A program made the translations under genes and the position numbers. Under the pieces are notes generated by a model. It ran no database searches and had not been told where the DNA came from. It saw nothing but the letters and a program-made list of their open reading frames with translations. 64,000 nt of DNA, taken from Oscheius onirici (taxonomy: Eukaryota > Nematoda > Chromadorea > Rhabditida > Rhabditidae). The stretch lies in assembly GCA_932521025.1 (NCBI GenBank), contig OW051472.1:4712001-4776000 (forward strand), read 5' to 3'. This document shows positions 1 through 16,637 of this stretch, piece after piece (the stretch's first letter is position 1; the number at the start of each line of letters is the position of its first letter).

Positions 1-46
1 GGCTATAAAGTGAGTTGTTGCGAAAATACGTAAACAAAAGATCCAG

Positions 47-1181
47 ATTCAATCCCACTTCGCTGGAAGTCAAATTGTCTTCAGCATCAACAATGTGGCT
101 CAGAGGGAAAAGTGGCAAAAGAGGGGCGAGATGAGTGATCGGGAGATTTTTGAGAAGCAGCTGAAAGAGGTTAGAATGAGTTATCAAATGTGTAGTATTT
201 TATTTGAGGAAAAAGAATCGTCGAGTCAACCGACTTCTCCCAGTCTTCCTAGCCCTACATCGCCTCCTCCAGGAGAACTAGCATCCCCAATCAGCCTGTC
301 TTCTCGCTGTAGTACGGACTCTCAGACGGAAGAGCCACAGGTGAGATACAGAGGAACAGGGGAGAACAGGGAGAGACTGAAACAAAAACAAGGGCCCATC
401 GATTGTATGTTAGCGATAAATCCCTAGAACCAACTTCGTGAAGGAGTCCTCATGGTGGTCAAGTGTTTTTCCAGTGGAGAAATCAGTGGAACTGTCGTGT
501 CTCTTGGCAAGCAACGTCTTGGCGTCAAATTGCGTCGAATGGTCAGCATCAAGAAGTGGAAAGATACTGTTGGAATGAAGTCAATGTCAAAGTAAGACAC
601 TCGTTACATTCAAAAATGATAAAATGTAGATGGGGCTGTGACGATGACGAGCAGTTCTGTGAACCCGTTCTAGCCGGATCGTCGGCACTGTTGATCAGTC
701 GGACAGACGCATCACTATGTTGTCTTCTGGAAACTGTCACGAATCCACGTTTCGGACTGGCTGCTGCCCTACAAGAGAAAATAAGCAATGGATTCAAGTA
801 GGAAATTCCAGTAACCCTAAGTCTTTCAGAATGTCCACGGCTCCCTTTGATCCAATTCGGGCCAATGTGGTCGGTCTTCCTCCGGACTCGAACCACCTTT
901 GGAGCAATGTGGAGGTCTTTGAGGGCAATCCTCTCATTTTGACTGTGGCTCCCCAGACAGGATTCTGTCTACTCTTTCAACTACAACAAATGTCAGGTCC
1001 GAGGCTCTTCTGGAAGCGACAGGAAATTTCGCTGTCGATGGCTACATCCACTTTGCGACAGGTTTTTCTGCGAGCCATGAGAAACGAGGAGACGGGAATG
1101 GTCATTTTCACCATCAGGGGCAACTTGACTTCCGGAGATGTCACGAAAAGCTTTGTGGAAATTGTACAGGGTAGACTGTAA
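47..1181 (+). CDS. Unrecognised conserved-looking protein, 3' part
   Basis: I do not recognise this gene. The visible exons are about 47-340, 428-591, 630-797 and 830-1181 (stop TAA). They join in frame across introns of 87, 38 and 32 bp. The start is not visible and the gene probably enters from the left. The first exon gives a charged helical stretch (REKWQKRGEMSDREIF) followed by a Ser/Pro-rich linker. The second exon carries a compact basic/hydrophobic segment (SGTVVSLGKQRLGVKL). The last exon is a mixed beta-like segment with no signal peptide or membrane helix. This looks like an intracellular protein with an ordered C-terminal domain. The splice from 340 to 428 uses cctag as acceptor; the more obvious tttccag at 474 would put the next exon out of frame. 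Confidence 0.6.
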
Positions 1182-1936
1182 CTCGATAAAAGTATTTATC
1201 TGTCAAGCTGCCTCTTGACCTCTTTTGATTGTACAAGGTTGGCAACGCCCTTCCAGGGCTAACGTAGAAACTCATGACTTCGCTCTGTCACGGAGCCATA
1301 ATCGTGGTTTCCCTTTCATTCCTCCTTTTACTCTCCTCCAGGCACTCTCCCTGACCCTCCAAAGAAACTACCGAAATTGTATTTGAACCTACTCCCTCCC
1401 AAGCCTAATTTCAAAATGTAGGACCGGTACGGGTCGCCCGGCCCGTCCCTATTTTTAGCGAGGCTTCGTCCTAACATCTCGTCACTTCTCCCCTTGTCAC
1501 TCTGTTCCAGTCACACAGTCCTTGTAAGAGACTATCAAAGTCGTTGGAACACTCCGCGCACTTGCTTTTTTCTCCCTACCATTTACGATGTCACCATCGG
1601 CATGTCCCCGTTCTTCTGTCCAATTTTTCCCTCCTGTCGTCCCTGTATCCCTTCATGTAATTTCCGTTGTGCATATCCCTGCTCCTCTCTCTCTCTGTCC
1701 CTATTTCCAAGTGCTCTTTTTCTTCTCTAGCCCTGTTATCCGCTCCTTTGGAGCTAAGGTTATTGTAGAAACCTCCTTGAACGCTTTCCCGTATTCCTAA
1801 CCCGCACTTGTTTCTTTACTGTCTGGAAACTGAAAGTCAAAAATAATCAAAGTCCATGCAATTGACTTGTCTAAACTTGTTACACTAACTCCTTTCCCCT
1901 TAATTGTGCGCACAAATTGCTCCATTTTGATTGCCA
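1182..1936. other. Intergenic, no gene seen
   Basis: About 750 bp of T- and C-rich sequence with only short, composition-driven open frames. A GC-rich imperfect palindrome lies near 1425-1450. No promoter motif could be assigned. Confidence 0.5.
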
Positions 1937-2772
1937 ATGAAAGCTTCCGACAGACAGACAGAGACGCGAGAGCAATTTAAAGTGGATGGTGGCTTGTTGG
2001 AGAAGCTAATTGTAAGTTTTTCTTCGAAAATTCATATTTTAATTGAAAACAAATTCAGTTTTCAAAGTTATAAAAGTTTTTAAAAGTGGTAATAAACAAA
2101 AGTATATCAAGTGAAAGTTACTTTGTGCCCTAGCCGTCCACGATGTCAACGTCTCCCGCTCGTACGCGTCTGGTAGCCGGTAAGAATAAGAAGACGGTCA
2201 TTGAACACGACATGTCCAGCGTCTGGTCGCACTCTTCCGGCACTCTCTCCTACAAGTCGGTAAAACAGGCGAAACTGAAGAAGACGACAGCCGAGGTCAA
2301 GAAGCAAGAGGAGAAGGAAACCTACTACAAGACGCTTACTCTGGAGGATGGAATCAGGATCAGTCCGGAACTGATCAAGCCGTTCGTGCTGGATGAGACG
2401 GCCTTGCAGCTCATTGGTGCCAGCCAGAAGCCGAAGAACAAGACGGCGATCAAACTGAAGAAGGAATACTGTAGTCAGGAGTACAAGAGGACGGCATTCA
2501 AGCTAATCGACAGCTTCTTCGAGACATCCGGAGAGCAGATTTTTCGACTGTCTGGAGACACCAGGAAGGGACGTCTCACTGTCCAGATGTGTCCGGTGGA
2601 GAGGGTGAAGAATGAGGGAGGATTGGTCGACAAGCATGCTCTGGAACGCGAGCTGGCCATTCAGGAGAGCATCGATGAGATGACTATCAGGAAGGAGCGC
2701 GTCGAGATTCTCAAGAGGGCGGCAGAGAAGCCGGTGAAGAAGTTCCAGCCGGCTCGAGATCTCTTCCCGTGA
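1937..2772 (+). CDS. Small highly charged protein, unrecognised
   Basis: The main exon (2134-2772) is one long open frame ending TGA. It encodes a Lys/Glu-rich protein with a basic N-terminus and helical, coiled-coil-like charge patterns near the C-terminus (ERELAIQESIDEMTIRKER). No signal peptide or membrane segment is visible. A short upstream exon 1937-2011 ends in attGTAAGT and joins in phase 0 to the cctag acceptor at 2133, giving 234 residues. Alternatively that acceptor is a trans-splice site and translation starts at the ATG at 2143 (209 residues). Both starts are in the same frame. The main reading frame is convincing from length and composition; the function is unknown. Confidence 0.65.
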
Positions 2773-3147
2773 AAGGCAAAGAATCTTTGGCAAGTAAACT
2801 TCTTCGAGAAATGTTGAATACTGAATATATTTATTGAATTTGGGAAAATATCAGAAGAAAAAGGCAATGTTGATTGATCCGTGCGCAAAAAAAAGTAGAA
2901 AAGCAACACAATCGCACAAAATGGGAAGAGTTATTACGAAAAAAAGAGGTTCGCTCGAAAGTTTCAACTGATTGTGATGTGCACCGAATGCTTTTGGCTC
3001 CTAGAGATTTTTTCGGGGTATTTTTGTAAGAGAGGGGCATGAGCAACTAGAATTATGCTTCACTATATATACAAAGGCAGTCGGAAATAAGAGAAGAGAG
3101 ATGGTAGATGCAAATAATATTAGACCGGCCAGTTGAGTGAGTCAGTT
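2773..3147. other. Short intergenic gap between convergent genes
   Basis: About 375 bp of A/T-rich sequence separates the end of the + gene from the end of mig-15 on the other strand. It probably holds both 3' UTRs. No further gene seen. Confidence 0.5.
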
Positions 3148-8302
<5,155 letters not shown>

Positions 8303-9903
8303 GCTGGTCGAGTCTCCGACCCAAGAGATCTTCTGGCGAGTCCCTTCTGCCGTTCAGACTGCGCCTTTCTGAAAGATATGCCTTGAGGAAAAAGCAAACA
8401 GGAAACTGTTTGAAGAAAAAAGGTTGAGTAAGAACTGTTTGCTGTCTGAAGCAGCCTCGGGGTGTCAAAAGGCTTCTGTGGGCTATAAAAGGGCGATAAA
8501 ATGGCTGGGAACGAGGGAATGGTGTGACGGTTATGTGAAAGGAAAAAAGAAGAAGGGAACAGGAAAAGGTTGGCAAGTTTCAACGGCACAGTCAAGAAGG
8601 ATATTGTTCAGAGGAAAGCTTCTTCCAAATATATATATCGAAGGGAAAAATACAGTATGAGAATGAAGACATTTAATCACATAAAACGGGGTCTCTTAAC
8701 CGCTCACTAAACACAATTTTTCTAGAACATTTATCCTAGACAGTGTATGTAATGTCTAACATATGATGGTCAAAATGTAGAAAAATTTACGTTTAAAATC
8801 CACAAAAAGATGACTAGGAAAATTTCAAGAAATTCGATCCGTGAAAGAGGGAAGCTGTCTGTGTTGAACGAAACCAGCTGGGTTTCGCTTCAAATTGCAA
8901 ATCGTAGAGAAGGAAAAAAAGGAGAACACCCCGTGATTCATCGCCAAATTCGTCGGCATCTGAGATCGCAAGAGGCAGATAAAGGGGTAACGGGGAGAGA
9001 TTGATACTCTGAAAAGATAGGGTCTCATTTTTTCTCCGAGATTTTCAAGCATCATCCTCTTGAGAGCAGTTTGTCAGCTTGTAAACGATGAATAATGCGA
9101 GGAGTGCTCCATGTGTGCAGTCGTTCAAGAGAAATGAATCACATTGTTTATAGAGAAAGATATTTGCGATGAGCTAAAAAGTATAAACCGTTTTCGTGTT
9201 AATACAGTAGGTGTCCAACGAACGAATTAAGCGCTACAATAATTGAAGATTTGAAAGCAGATACAGGTATGTAGCCTCACAATTTTGATGGTAGTTCGTT
9301 TGAAATTTCAAAGTCGAATCCGTACTTTCAATGACGAAAAACAGCTCGATTCATAAGCAGATGAATTGGAGTAAAAAACGAACTATCAATTTTCGTTTCC
9401 AAGATTTTGGTACCTTATGAATTGAGCTAATAACCTTTGAGAACCTTATCCAAGTTCAACTTAGCCACATAGAGGACGAGTTTCCTCTACTGAAAAAAGT
9501 TAAAACTTAAGGGTGTAGGTTTCGTCCTCCCTTAGAAAGAGGGTGCAATTAAATTCTCGCTCTCGGAAAGGTCATCGATTTCAAGCCTCTGGAAAGATAT
9601 GAAACTGAAAGAGAGGTCTCTTTAGAGAATTCCCAAGTGATATTCTATCAATTTCCAGTCAGGGAGAGAGAAGAAATGCGGCGGGGTCAAGGCAGACTCC
9701 CGTTTGGTGTCAGCCGCACTCTCACTCTTTTAAAATGGCGGGAAATTTGAAAAACTGACAGAAATTTAAGAAAACAAGTCAAAGATCGATTGCACGGGTT
9801 GTCGAACAGGCGCGAAAGCAGCTTTGAACTCTCATAACTTTTAGGTGACGGCGGCTAGCAGTACGCAAAGTTGCGTCAGAGATTTTGTTGCTATAAATTT
9901 CTC
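8303..9903. other. Upstream region of mig-15, no gene seen
   Basis: About 1.6 kb without convincing coding potential. A TATA-like ctataaaag lies near 8482 on the + strand. An E2F-like GGCGGGAAA sits in an A/T-rich context near 9736-9745. An atatctttcag site upstream of the mig-15 start (minus strand, near 8373) could be an intron end or a trans-splice acceptor. Confidence 0.4.
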
Positions 9904-10474
9904 GTATTACGTGTGGAAGGAATAAATGGCCCCCCTAAAATAGGTCGAAGAATGTCTCATGGAATGTTCTAGAAGCTTCTAGAATCCCAGTTTTTCCCCT
10001 CTTTTAGCCACTTCCAACGAGAATTTCGAGAAGCAAACCACTTTTTGGGTAATTGCAAGTCAGTACGATGCTATTGCAAGAATAAAAATTGTTGACCAAA
10101 AAATTCCATGATACCCCTACATGGTGTTTTTGGCCAAGTGAAAAAAAAGTTTAGGAGCGAATGTTTGAGAAAACTGTTCGATGGCTTGGGCTAATATTGT
10201 GCAGGGATCTAGCCTCTTATGTGATGCATCTAATAGGCCATAGCACATGTCGATATGTTTTCTACAAAAAAAGTTATAGGTCCAACAGTGCCGCGAGGTC
10301 GGACCCCAAAAAGTGATAAAATCGACCTAGCTCCGCCATAGAAAATGCAAAATGGCTGAAATTTTGTGGGGAAGTTGGGCCTTATACTGCCCTCTTCCTG
10401 CCAAATTTTTGTGGCATTTTGATTCAAAACAAACATTTTAGAGGGGAGCCATTTATTCCTTCCACACGTAATAC
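9904..10474. mobile_element. Non-autonomous DNA transposon (MITE) with terminal inverted repeats
   Basis: The sequence starting at 9904 reappears as its reverse complement ending at 10474. The first 27 bases match perfectly, then about 12 more with small differences, so each arm is about 39 bp. Each arm contains GTGTGGAAGGAATAAATGG. The 571-bp interior has no transposase. A TA dinucleotide lies just inside each outer edge (gTAttacg at the left, cgtaaTAc at the right), compatible with a TA target-site duplication as in Tc1/mariner-type elements. No duplication beyond that is visible. The superfamily is inferred, not shown. Confidence 0.8.
9962..9984. promoter_or_regulatory. Five-unit heat-shock element inside the MITE
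   Basis: Alternating GAA/TTC units with exact 2-bp spacing: GAA at 9962, TTC at 9967, GAA at 9972, TTC at 9977, GAA at 9982. The core reads TTCTAGAAGCTTCTAGAA. This matches the HSF consensus nTTCnnGAAn over five consecutive units with no mismatch. Confidence 0.75.
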
Positions 10475-11242
10475 TAAGCATCCACTATAACCTTTTCCAT
10501 ACTAGGAGAACCTCGCAGAGAACCTTTTCTCTGTGCCCTGTGGACACGACTAAGAGCCGTGTGGGGACTGTTGGGTGGATAAAAATCCGAAGAGTCAACA
10601 AAACGCGTCTCCACTGAAAAAGGAAGCAAAAGTGTGCGGTCAAACAGCTGCCAAAAAGTTATGAAACAAAAGTTTTTCGAGAGAAGAAATCGAGTTGGAG
10701 CAGAGCAGCTCCGCAATTCCCTGGGACCTCCCGAAAATTACGTTTAGTGGGCAGAGCGACAGGAAGAGAGAGTGTCTAGAAGGAGGTTCAGTTGAAACGA
10801 GTGAAAATAGTGACTCAGAGGGAACGTAGCATAATAGGCTTGGTTAGGGAGAGAGAGGCTAATGATAAGAAGACGGGAAGGGTCAAATGAGTGGGAAGTT
10901 CCGGTCGGCGGAGGTGGGAATCGATTACTCGAGTTTTAAAGGCCATTTCGGAATAATCAAGGCTAAGAATGGAGTTTTGAGTACCTTGGGAAGCGTGCAG
11001 TAGAAAATATAACTTTTTATAATGTCTGGAAAAAAAATTCTCTTGAAAGAGCACAGTGAACTTATCAAAAGTAAGACACCGTGCCGAAAGTGACTCATAA
11101 ATCAGATCGCGGAACGTTTGTTCTCTTCTCCACACTACAACGACGAGGAAGAAACCACCTGACCCCTCTGGATTGAGTCAAAAAGGCGTCGAAACACGAG
11201 ACTAGAGAATTAGGGCTGATTTCTTTGCATAATTGAGTACGG

Positions 11243-11263
11243 ACAGAGAGAGAGAGAGAGAGC
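11243..11263. repeat. GA microsatellite
   Basis: An uninterrupted run of about nine GA units. Confidence 0.8.
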
Positions 11264-12257
11264 GTGAACACTAGAACAACATGTATACAGGGTCTCGCGG
11301 TGAGATGAGCGATGACCGTGACCTTACAAATTAGTCAAAAATTTGGACAAGGAGACCAACTGTAATTTGACAGCTAGTTCCACTGTACCAGGCTTGAACT
11401 TTATCTAATGACACACTTTTTAGATTTGTCGTGTTTTCGCTTCTTTTGATTAAAACCTATGCTAACGTTAAAGTTTTGTTTGAAACCAAAGTTAGCCGAA
11501 AAACGAACACAGATGTCTACCAAAAGGTAGAGACAGGAACCGGAAACGGGAACATTTTTCCGGTTGACTGGACTGCAGAAATATGATGAGAGAGCGAGGG
11601 ATGAAAATAGTCAACCAAAGTTATGAACAATCTTCCAAACAATGTTTATACTTTTTCATTTATTCTCTACATACTTGAAGCTTAAAAAGATTGAGGAAAC
11701 ACAAAGTCCTACCGTCGAAACTTCCAAACAAAAAAGAACAGAAGATTTTTAGAATTTCATTCACCAGGAGATCAAATTGCTTTACATTCAAAAAAAAGAT
11801 AATCTTTTTCTTGACCCAGATTCTCACCACCCTAAAAAAAGAACCGGTTCAAGTTCTTTTGAACTACAAGCTCTCAAAATAGAAGCGCCCTCTGAACAAT
11901 AGAAGACGAGGAAGACACTCTGAGTGGATTAGTCAGATGAGTCGAGTTCAAAGAGACAAAGAGAGTGCACTCTCTCACCGATAGAGAGAGCACAACGGCT
12001 GGCAGAGGAGGGTCGAACACAGCCGGTCCTCTCTGACTGGGCTGAAGCCGGTGATGCAGGCAGAGAGACCACTCTCTGTTCTGTCTGCACTCTAGCCGAC
12101 TATCGATTTGTGGGCGACTGACCACCACATAGAGAGGACAGATGGACACTCTCTCGCGGCCGAAGGGCTCTCGCTCTTATTGAATCTGATACGGATCACA
12201 AGGGTTTTTTTTAAAGAGAGGTTCACAAAGAGAAGGATAGTAATACAGATATAGAGG

Positions 12258-12297
12258 TCAAGAGATCGTATACCGCTCGATCAAGAGATCGTATACC
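12258..12297. repeat. 17-bp direct repeat
   Basis: The unit tcaagagatcgtatacc occurs twice with a 5-bp spacer. Confidence 0.75.
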
Positions 12298-13609
12298 ACC
12301 ACGTGCAGTGCAGTAAAAAGTCTGAAGAAAATCTCGGAAAACCCGTAGCTGGCTGGGACATGGCACCGACCGGCAGTAAAAGCCGTCAATGGCCCCCAAT
12401 AACTTGCGAGAGAGTCTCTTATCTCCCTGTCTCTTAAATTTACCACCCACAAGTTGATTGGCGGTCAGTTGAAAGACAAACGGGAACATTAAAGTCGGTA
12501 TCGGTAACCGACAAACACTGAAACGTTGAATTTTTGTTTCAATGAAGGAATACAGAAAGCAGCACCTATTGTTGTATAGTAGGTGCCCATAGGCCAATCC
12601 GGGTATCACTGTGGATTAGTGCCCAAATCCCTCTGTGGCGCGTAATACGCAACAAAGGCAGAGGAACGAATAAAAGAAGGAAACACTGATGCTGTATTGA
12701 GATCGTCAACTTTAACTAACGGAGTGGGTGGAATCATTCTCACGGAGATTTTGTTGGCATAGGATGATCACCAGTCACAGAGCAGTCGTCTTCAAGAAAA
12801 CTCGAAACATTAGTCTAGAAACTGAAGTCGTAAATTCAAAAAGAATACGCGTTTAACTAGAAACAGAAACAAATAAGAGATAGGACAGAAACTGAAAACT
12901 GAGGGCAACAATGAAACCAGATTAGACGATTACCAGCCAGACCTGAAGCTTCGCGTGTCTTGTGGAATGCCTCACGACCTTCAGTCACGCCAAAAGTGCT
13001 TAATGATCCCAAGAGATCTCTCTCAAAAGGTCTCCAGTCATTCTCTAACAGCCACGCAAATCTCTTGAGCTAAACGGACAGATGTGTTGCAAAGAGAAAG
13101 GGACCCAGCTGATCCAGCGGGTGAAAGTGATCCGAAAGTGATGGGGCATTATATGCGGTCTGAATTGATTGTGGAGATGACTGGAGAGATGAAGAAATGG
13201 GGAACAGATGGTATCTCGATCAACACGTGAATTGGTGGCAGATGCTTGGAACTGATTGTTCAAATTCTTGGGAAAGAGTCACAGAAACCAGAGAGATCGA
13301 TTACCATCCAATTGCCAAAGTCCCATAAAGGCTAGAACAACGAGGCGAAAAAACGAACCGGGTGGCGACAAAGAGCCGTAGGCTTATCAGGCGCCGTTCC
13401 TTCCGGACGAGACGATAAGACAGGTTCGGGAATTGGAGGCGAATTCAAATTCCTAGCGAATTTTCGGACACAAATCACTGTTTCTCTGACCCCTTTCTTC
13501 TTCGAGGGATTATTTTCGTACAGCTGAAGAGAACAACATGGCCCCCAATGCAACCTGGCAACCGGGACAACCGAGTCCTTGCCCTGAACTGAATAGTGCC
13601 GTCTTTTGA

Positions 13610-16451
13610 ATGAACACCTACGAACTGTTATTCATCCTACTTTTCTTAAAGCAGCCAGTTGAAGGTTAGTTGTTTTTAGGGAAAAGGGACTGATTTTATC
13701 ACCAAAAAAAGTAGAGACGAAAACCATCTGCAGCAGCTGGTGGCAAACAGTGACCGTTTCCGCCAAATTCACAGCAGGCAACCTCCTGGTACCGACTGGG
13801 ACGTGGAATGTGAAATAAGCAGCAAAGAAACATGGGTTTTGATAGTACAGGGTGCAGCTGTGGACTGATCGTGCCTTGAACATGGGGGCTATAGATATTG
13901 GTCTCTACAGTTGTCCCCTATTCTCACTGACTGGAAAAAAATTTGGATGTTAAAGCGAGCCTCTCCCTACTGCCTCTTATCTCAGTGTATTAGCCTCTTA
14001 TCTAAGTTAATGAATGCAGCCAAAGTGCAGACTGGCTTTGCTCGCATGGCCTAGTGGATAAGAGCGTCGACTGTGAAACACATGATCAAGGTTCGACTCC
14101 CGTGTGTCAAAAGTGTTCGATAGGTCTAACATTCTCTTCTTTTTTATTATTCCACTTTGAAAAACTAATTTTTCTTCAAAAATTGTTGCACTTGTCTCAT
14201 TTTCACTACGACTAACCTCGCAACTTGACTGACGATTTTCATACCAAAGGCGGGATTTTTAGCTCAAACAATGTTCTGTAAAGTTGTAGAACAGACGAAA
14301 AACTACAAGAACATCGGAAAACTCAAAAACGAGTTTCTTCGTGAGAGACTATGTCAGCGCGACGAGCCATCTAACCGTCCTCTTCAACGGATGGTTCCGC
14401 CGCTCTTTGAATCCTCTGTTTTACATAAACCTCTTTGAACTTATATGCAAAAAAAACTGACAACACAAGGAATTGAACTTTAAAATTAGTAGAAACATAT
14501 CTTATCCACCGCGCCAGTGTCCTTTGTAGGCCGCTGCCGTGCTGAAATTTTGCGCGCGAAAATCCAAACGGGGGGTAGAGCTACCCTCGCTTTAATATCC
14601 ATTTCCAGGCACCTGTGGAGATATGGAATTCCCTTGCAGCGATTCTCGCTGTATTCCAGTCGCATGGCTCTGTGACGGTCGTCCAGATTGTGCGGATGGA
14701 CTTGACGAACATACTGACTACTGTCACAGTCATAAAAGAGGTGAGGCAGATGGTCGGAAGACCTACAACTTTTCTAGAAAACTCGAGCTGTATGGGAAAC
14801 GAACACGAATGCACGTACGGTGGGAGATGGCGCTGCATCCAGCACCATTGGCTTTGTGACAGCCACAATGATTGCGATGATGGCTCAGATGAAGAAGAAT
14901 GTGGAGGAGCCATTGTTCAGCCGATCAGCAACAATTTATGTGGTCTGGCTGAGTTTTCGTGAGTCAAACACAGATATATAAGAGTTTTACCGAATTCTTA
15001 CAGGTGCACTTCTGGTGGTTGTATTCCCAAAGATCTTCTATGTGACTCTGTGATCGACTGCATGGACGGTTCAGATGAAACCTGTACTGCTGGTGGGCCA
15101 GAGAAGGCTACAGTCCCATCAGATCACGAAGACATAGTGGTTTTTGAGAAGACGAGTAATAGTCGACCGAAGGATTCTGTGCTTGGACCAGTTGTTCCTG
15201 TATCTTCTCTGGTCAAGGCTCTTAAACCTATCGGTGAGTTGGAAGTGCCAGCTCCCGATGTCGTGACGTTCCCTGGAAGTCTGAAAGAGACTACAATACA
15301 TCCGGAAGAGACTATTTTACTAAAAGTTACCGTATTCGAAGAGGAATCAACGGCTATCCTAGAGGAGACTAGTGTAACTCCAAGAGAACCAGAACTACCC
15401 AACAAGGAAATCGAAGATACTGTAATTGAGAAGAATCTCGTCTTTGAAGAGATTACTACAACACTTTCTGAACCTGATACTGAGGCAACTACCGAAATCT
15501 CGACCACTCAAAAAACGACTGAAGCTGCCTCAATAGACACGGCTACAACATTACTTTCTACTGAGACTTCACCCAAACTTTCACCGGACTGGGTACATTT
15601 CCCCGAAACAGTGTTTTCTACTGCACCGGAAGAAGCGACTACTGTAACTACAGAAGGTATGATTCAAATTTTTGACATCATGGGTGAACTCGGATGATTA
15701 AGAGTTTCCAGACCACGCTACTGTACCAGCTACTGATGATGTGGTCAATCTCAACAGTGTCAGGGAGGCGATTAGAATACAGACTGTAGATAGAGTGTAT
15801 TCTTCTGGAAGTGGTCGTGAACAGACAAAAGCTAGTCCTGATCCGATTGTTCCCAGTATAGAGACGATTGACAACCATCCAGAACCCATCAAAAATGACT
15901 CCGTCTCTGACAATTCCATTAGTCTAGAAAGGAAAACAGTGGATTCAGGACCATCTAGTCCAGTTTTACCTAGTCCTGAGACAGTTGACCCAAACCAGTT
16001 TTCGCCCAATCTGTTAACTCCATTTACCTCATTGTCACCTCCTGAATCTCTCGCACCTAGCCCCGATGACAGTGATCTGCTCTCAATTCATCCAGTTCCT
16101 AGCTCTTTTGATCCGTCCCCTCCCCCTGTTCCTCCCTGGCTCCGTAAGCAGATTCAAAGACCAGACGCCATCATAATCCCTGACCGGAGCACTGTAGTCA
16201 TCATGGTAGACAAGGCACCTCTTCCACCTACCTTGCCTCCTGATCAGAGGAGAGAGTACACCTTGGTTCCTATCAATGCTACAATAACCAGTAGTATCCA
16301 GACCTTTTGGGATAGGCTGCTGCATCCGAGGACAGCTTTGATAGTCGATCCTTCGACAGAACCAGTCCCTTTCGAGAAAATATTTCCCATCGTGCCTATA
16401 AACTATGAATCTGCCAATAGTACGGAAACGAGTAGTGATATTTTATTGTGA
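13610..16451 (+). CDS. Secreted protein with three LDL-receptor class A repeats and a mucin-like tail
   Basis: Exons 13610-13664, 14609-14740, 14778-14958, 15004-15656 and 15712-16451 join in phase to 586 residues. Exon 1 encodes a signal peptide ([19 protein letters not shown]) and ends in phase 1, exactly what the next exon requires. Three LDLa repeats follow, each six-cysteine with the acidic calcium motif ([44 protein letters not shown]). From about residue 145 to the end the chain is Ser/Thr/Pro/Glu-rich, like a mucin stalk, with no transmembrane segment. LDLa repeats bind calcium and protein or lipoprotein ligands, so this is an extracellular binding protein; the ligand is unknown. A polyadenylation signal AATAAA lies at 16467. 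The first intron is 944 bp and carries a tRNA-like sequence. Confidence 0.9.
14041..14112 (+). other. tRNA-like sequence, probable pseudogene or SINE head
   Basis: Good pol III boxes are present: A box TGGCCTAGTGG and B box GGTTCGACTCC, at tRNA-like spacing, in the first intron of the LDLa gene. The anticodon stem and T stem do not pair properly, so I do not call a functional tRNA. Confidence 0.45.
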
Positions 16452-16637
16452 ATTTGCTAAGATGCTAATAAAGTTTCGTTTATCTGAACTCTTCGAGCTG
16501 TACGAATTATGCGCAAAATAATTTTTATCCATATTCATAGAACGCTATCTAGTCTTGCAGCCGAATTGATTTCTCTCACTTAGCAACTAATCTCATAACA
16601 AAACATCTGTCTTTCCTCCAATTCATTCTCGGCCATC

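Larger units (their letters stand above)
10475..13609. other. Long noncoding stretch, no gene seen
   Basis: About 3.1 kb with many short open frames in both directions but no exon-like series with matching splice phases. It contains a GA microsatellite and a 17-bp direct repeat (both listed) and purine-rich GAGAG tracts on the + strand, which produce spurious Ser/Arg frames on the other strand. It could hold 5' UTR exons or regulatory DNA of the LDL-receptor-A gene downstream. Confidence 0.45.

Noticed and set aside
474-801. Exon of gene 1 starting at the tttccag at 474
   Set aside because: It gives a Trp/Cys-rich nonsense frame; the exon from 428 gives a continuous, protein-like sequence that also fits the next junction.
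12000-12170. CRISPR-like or structured repeat array in the GAGAG-rich stretch
   Set aside because: Simple-sequence purine runs without regular spacers, in a eukaryotic context.
14041-14112. Functional tRNA gene in the LDLa first intron
   Set aside because: The promoter boxes are good but the anticodon and T stems do not pair.
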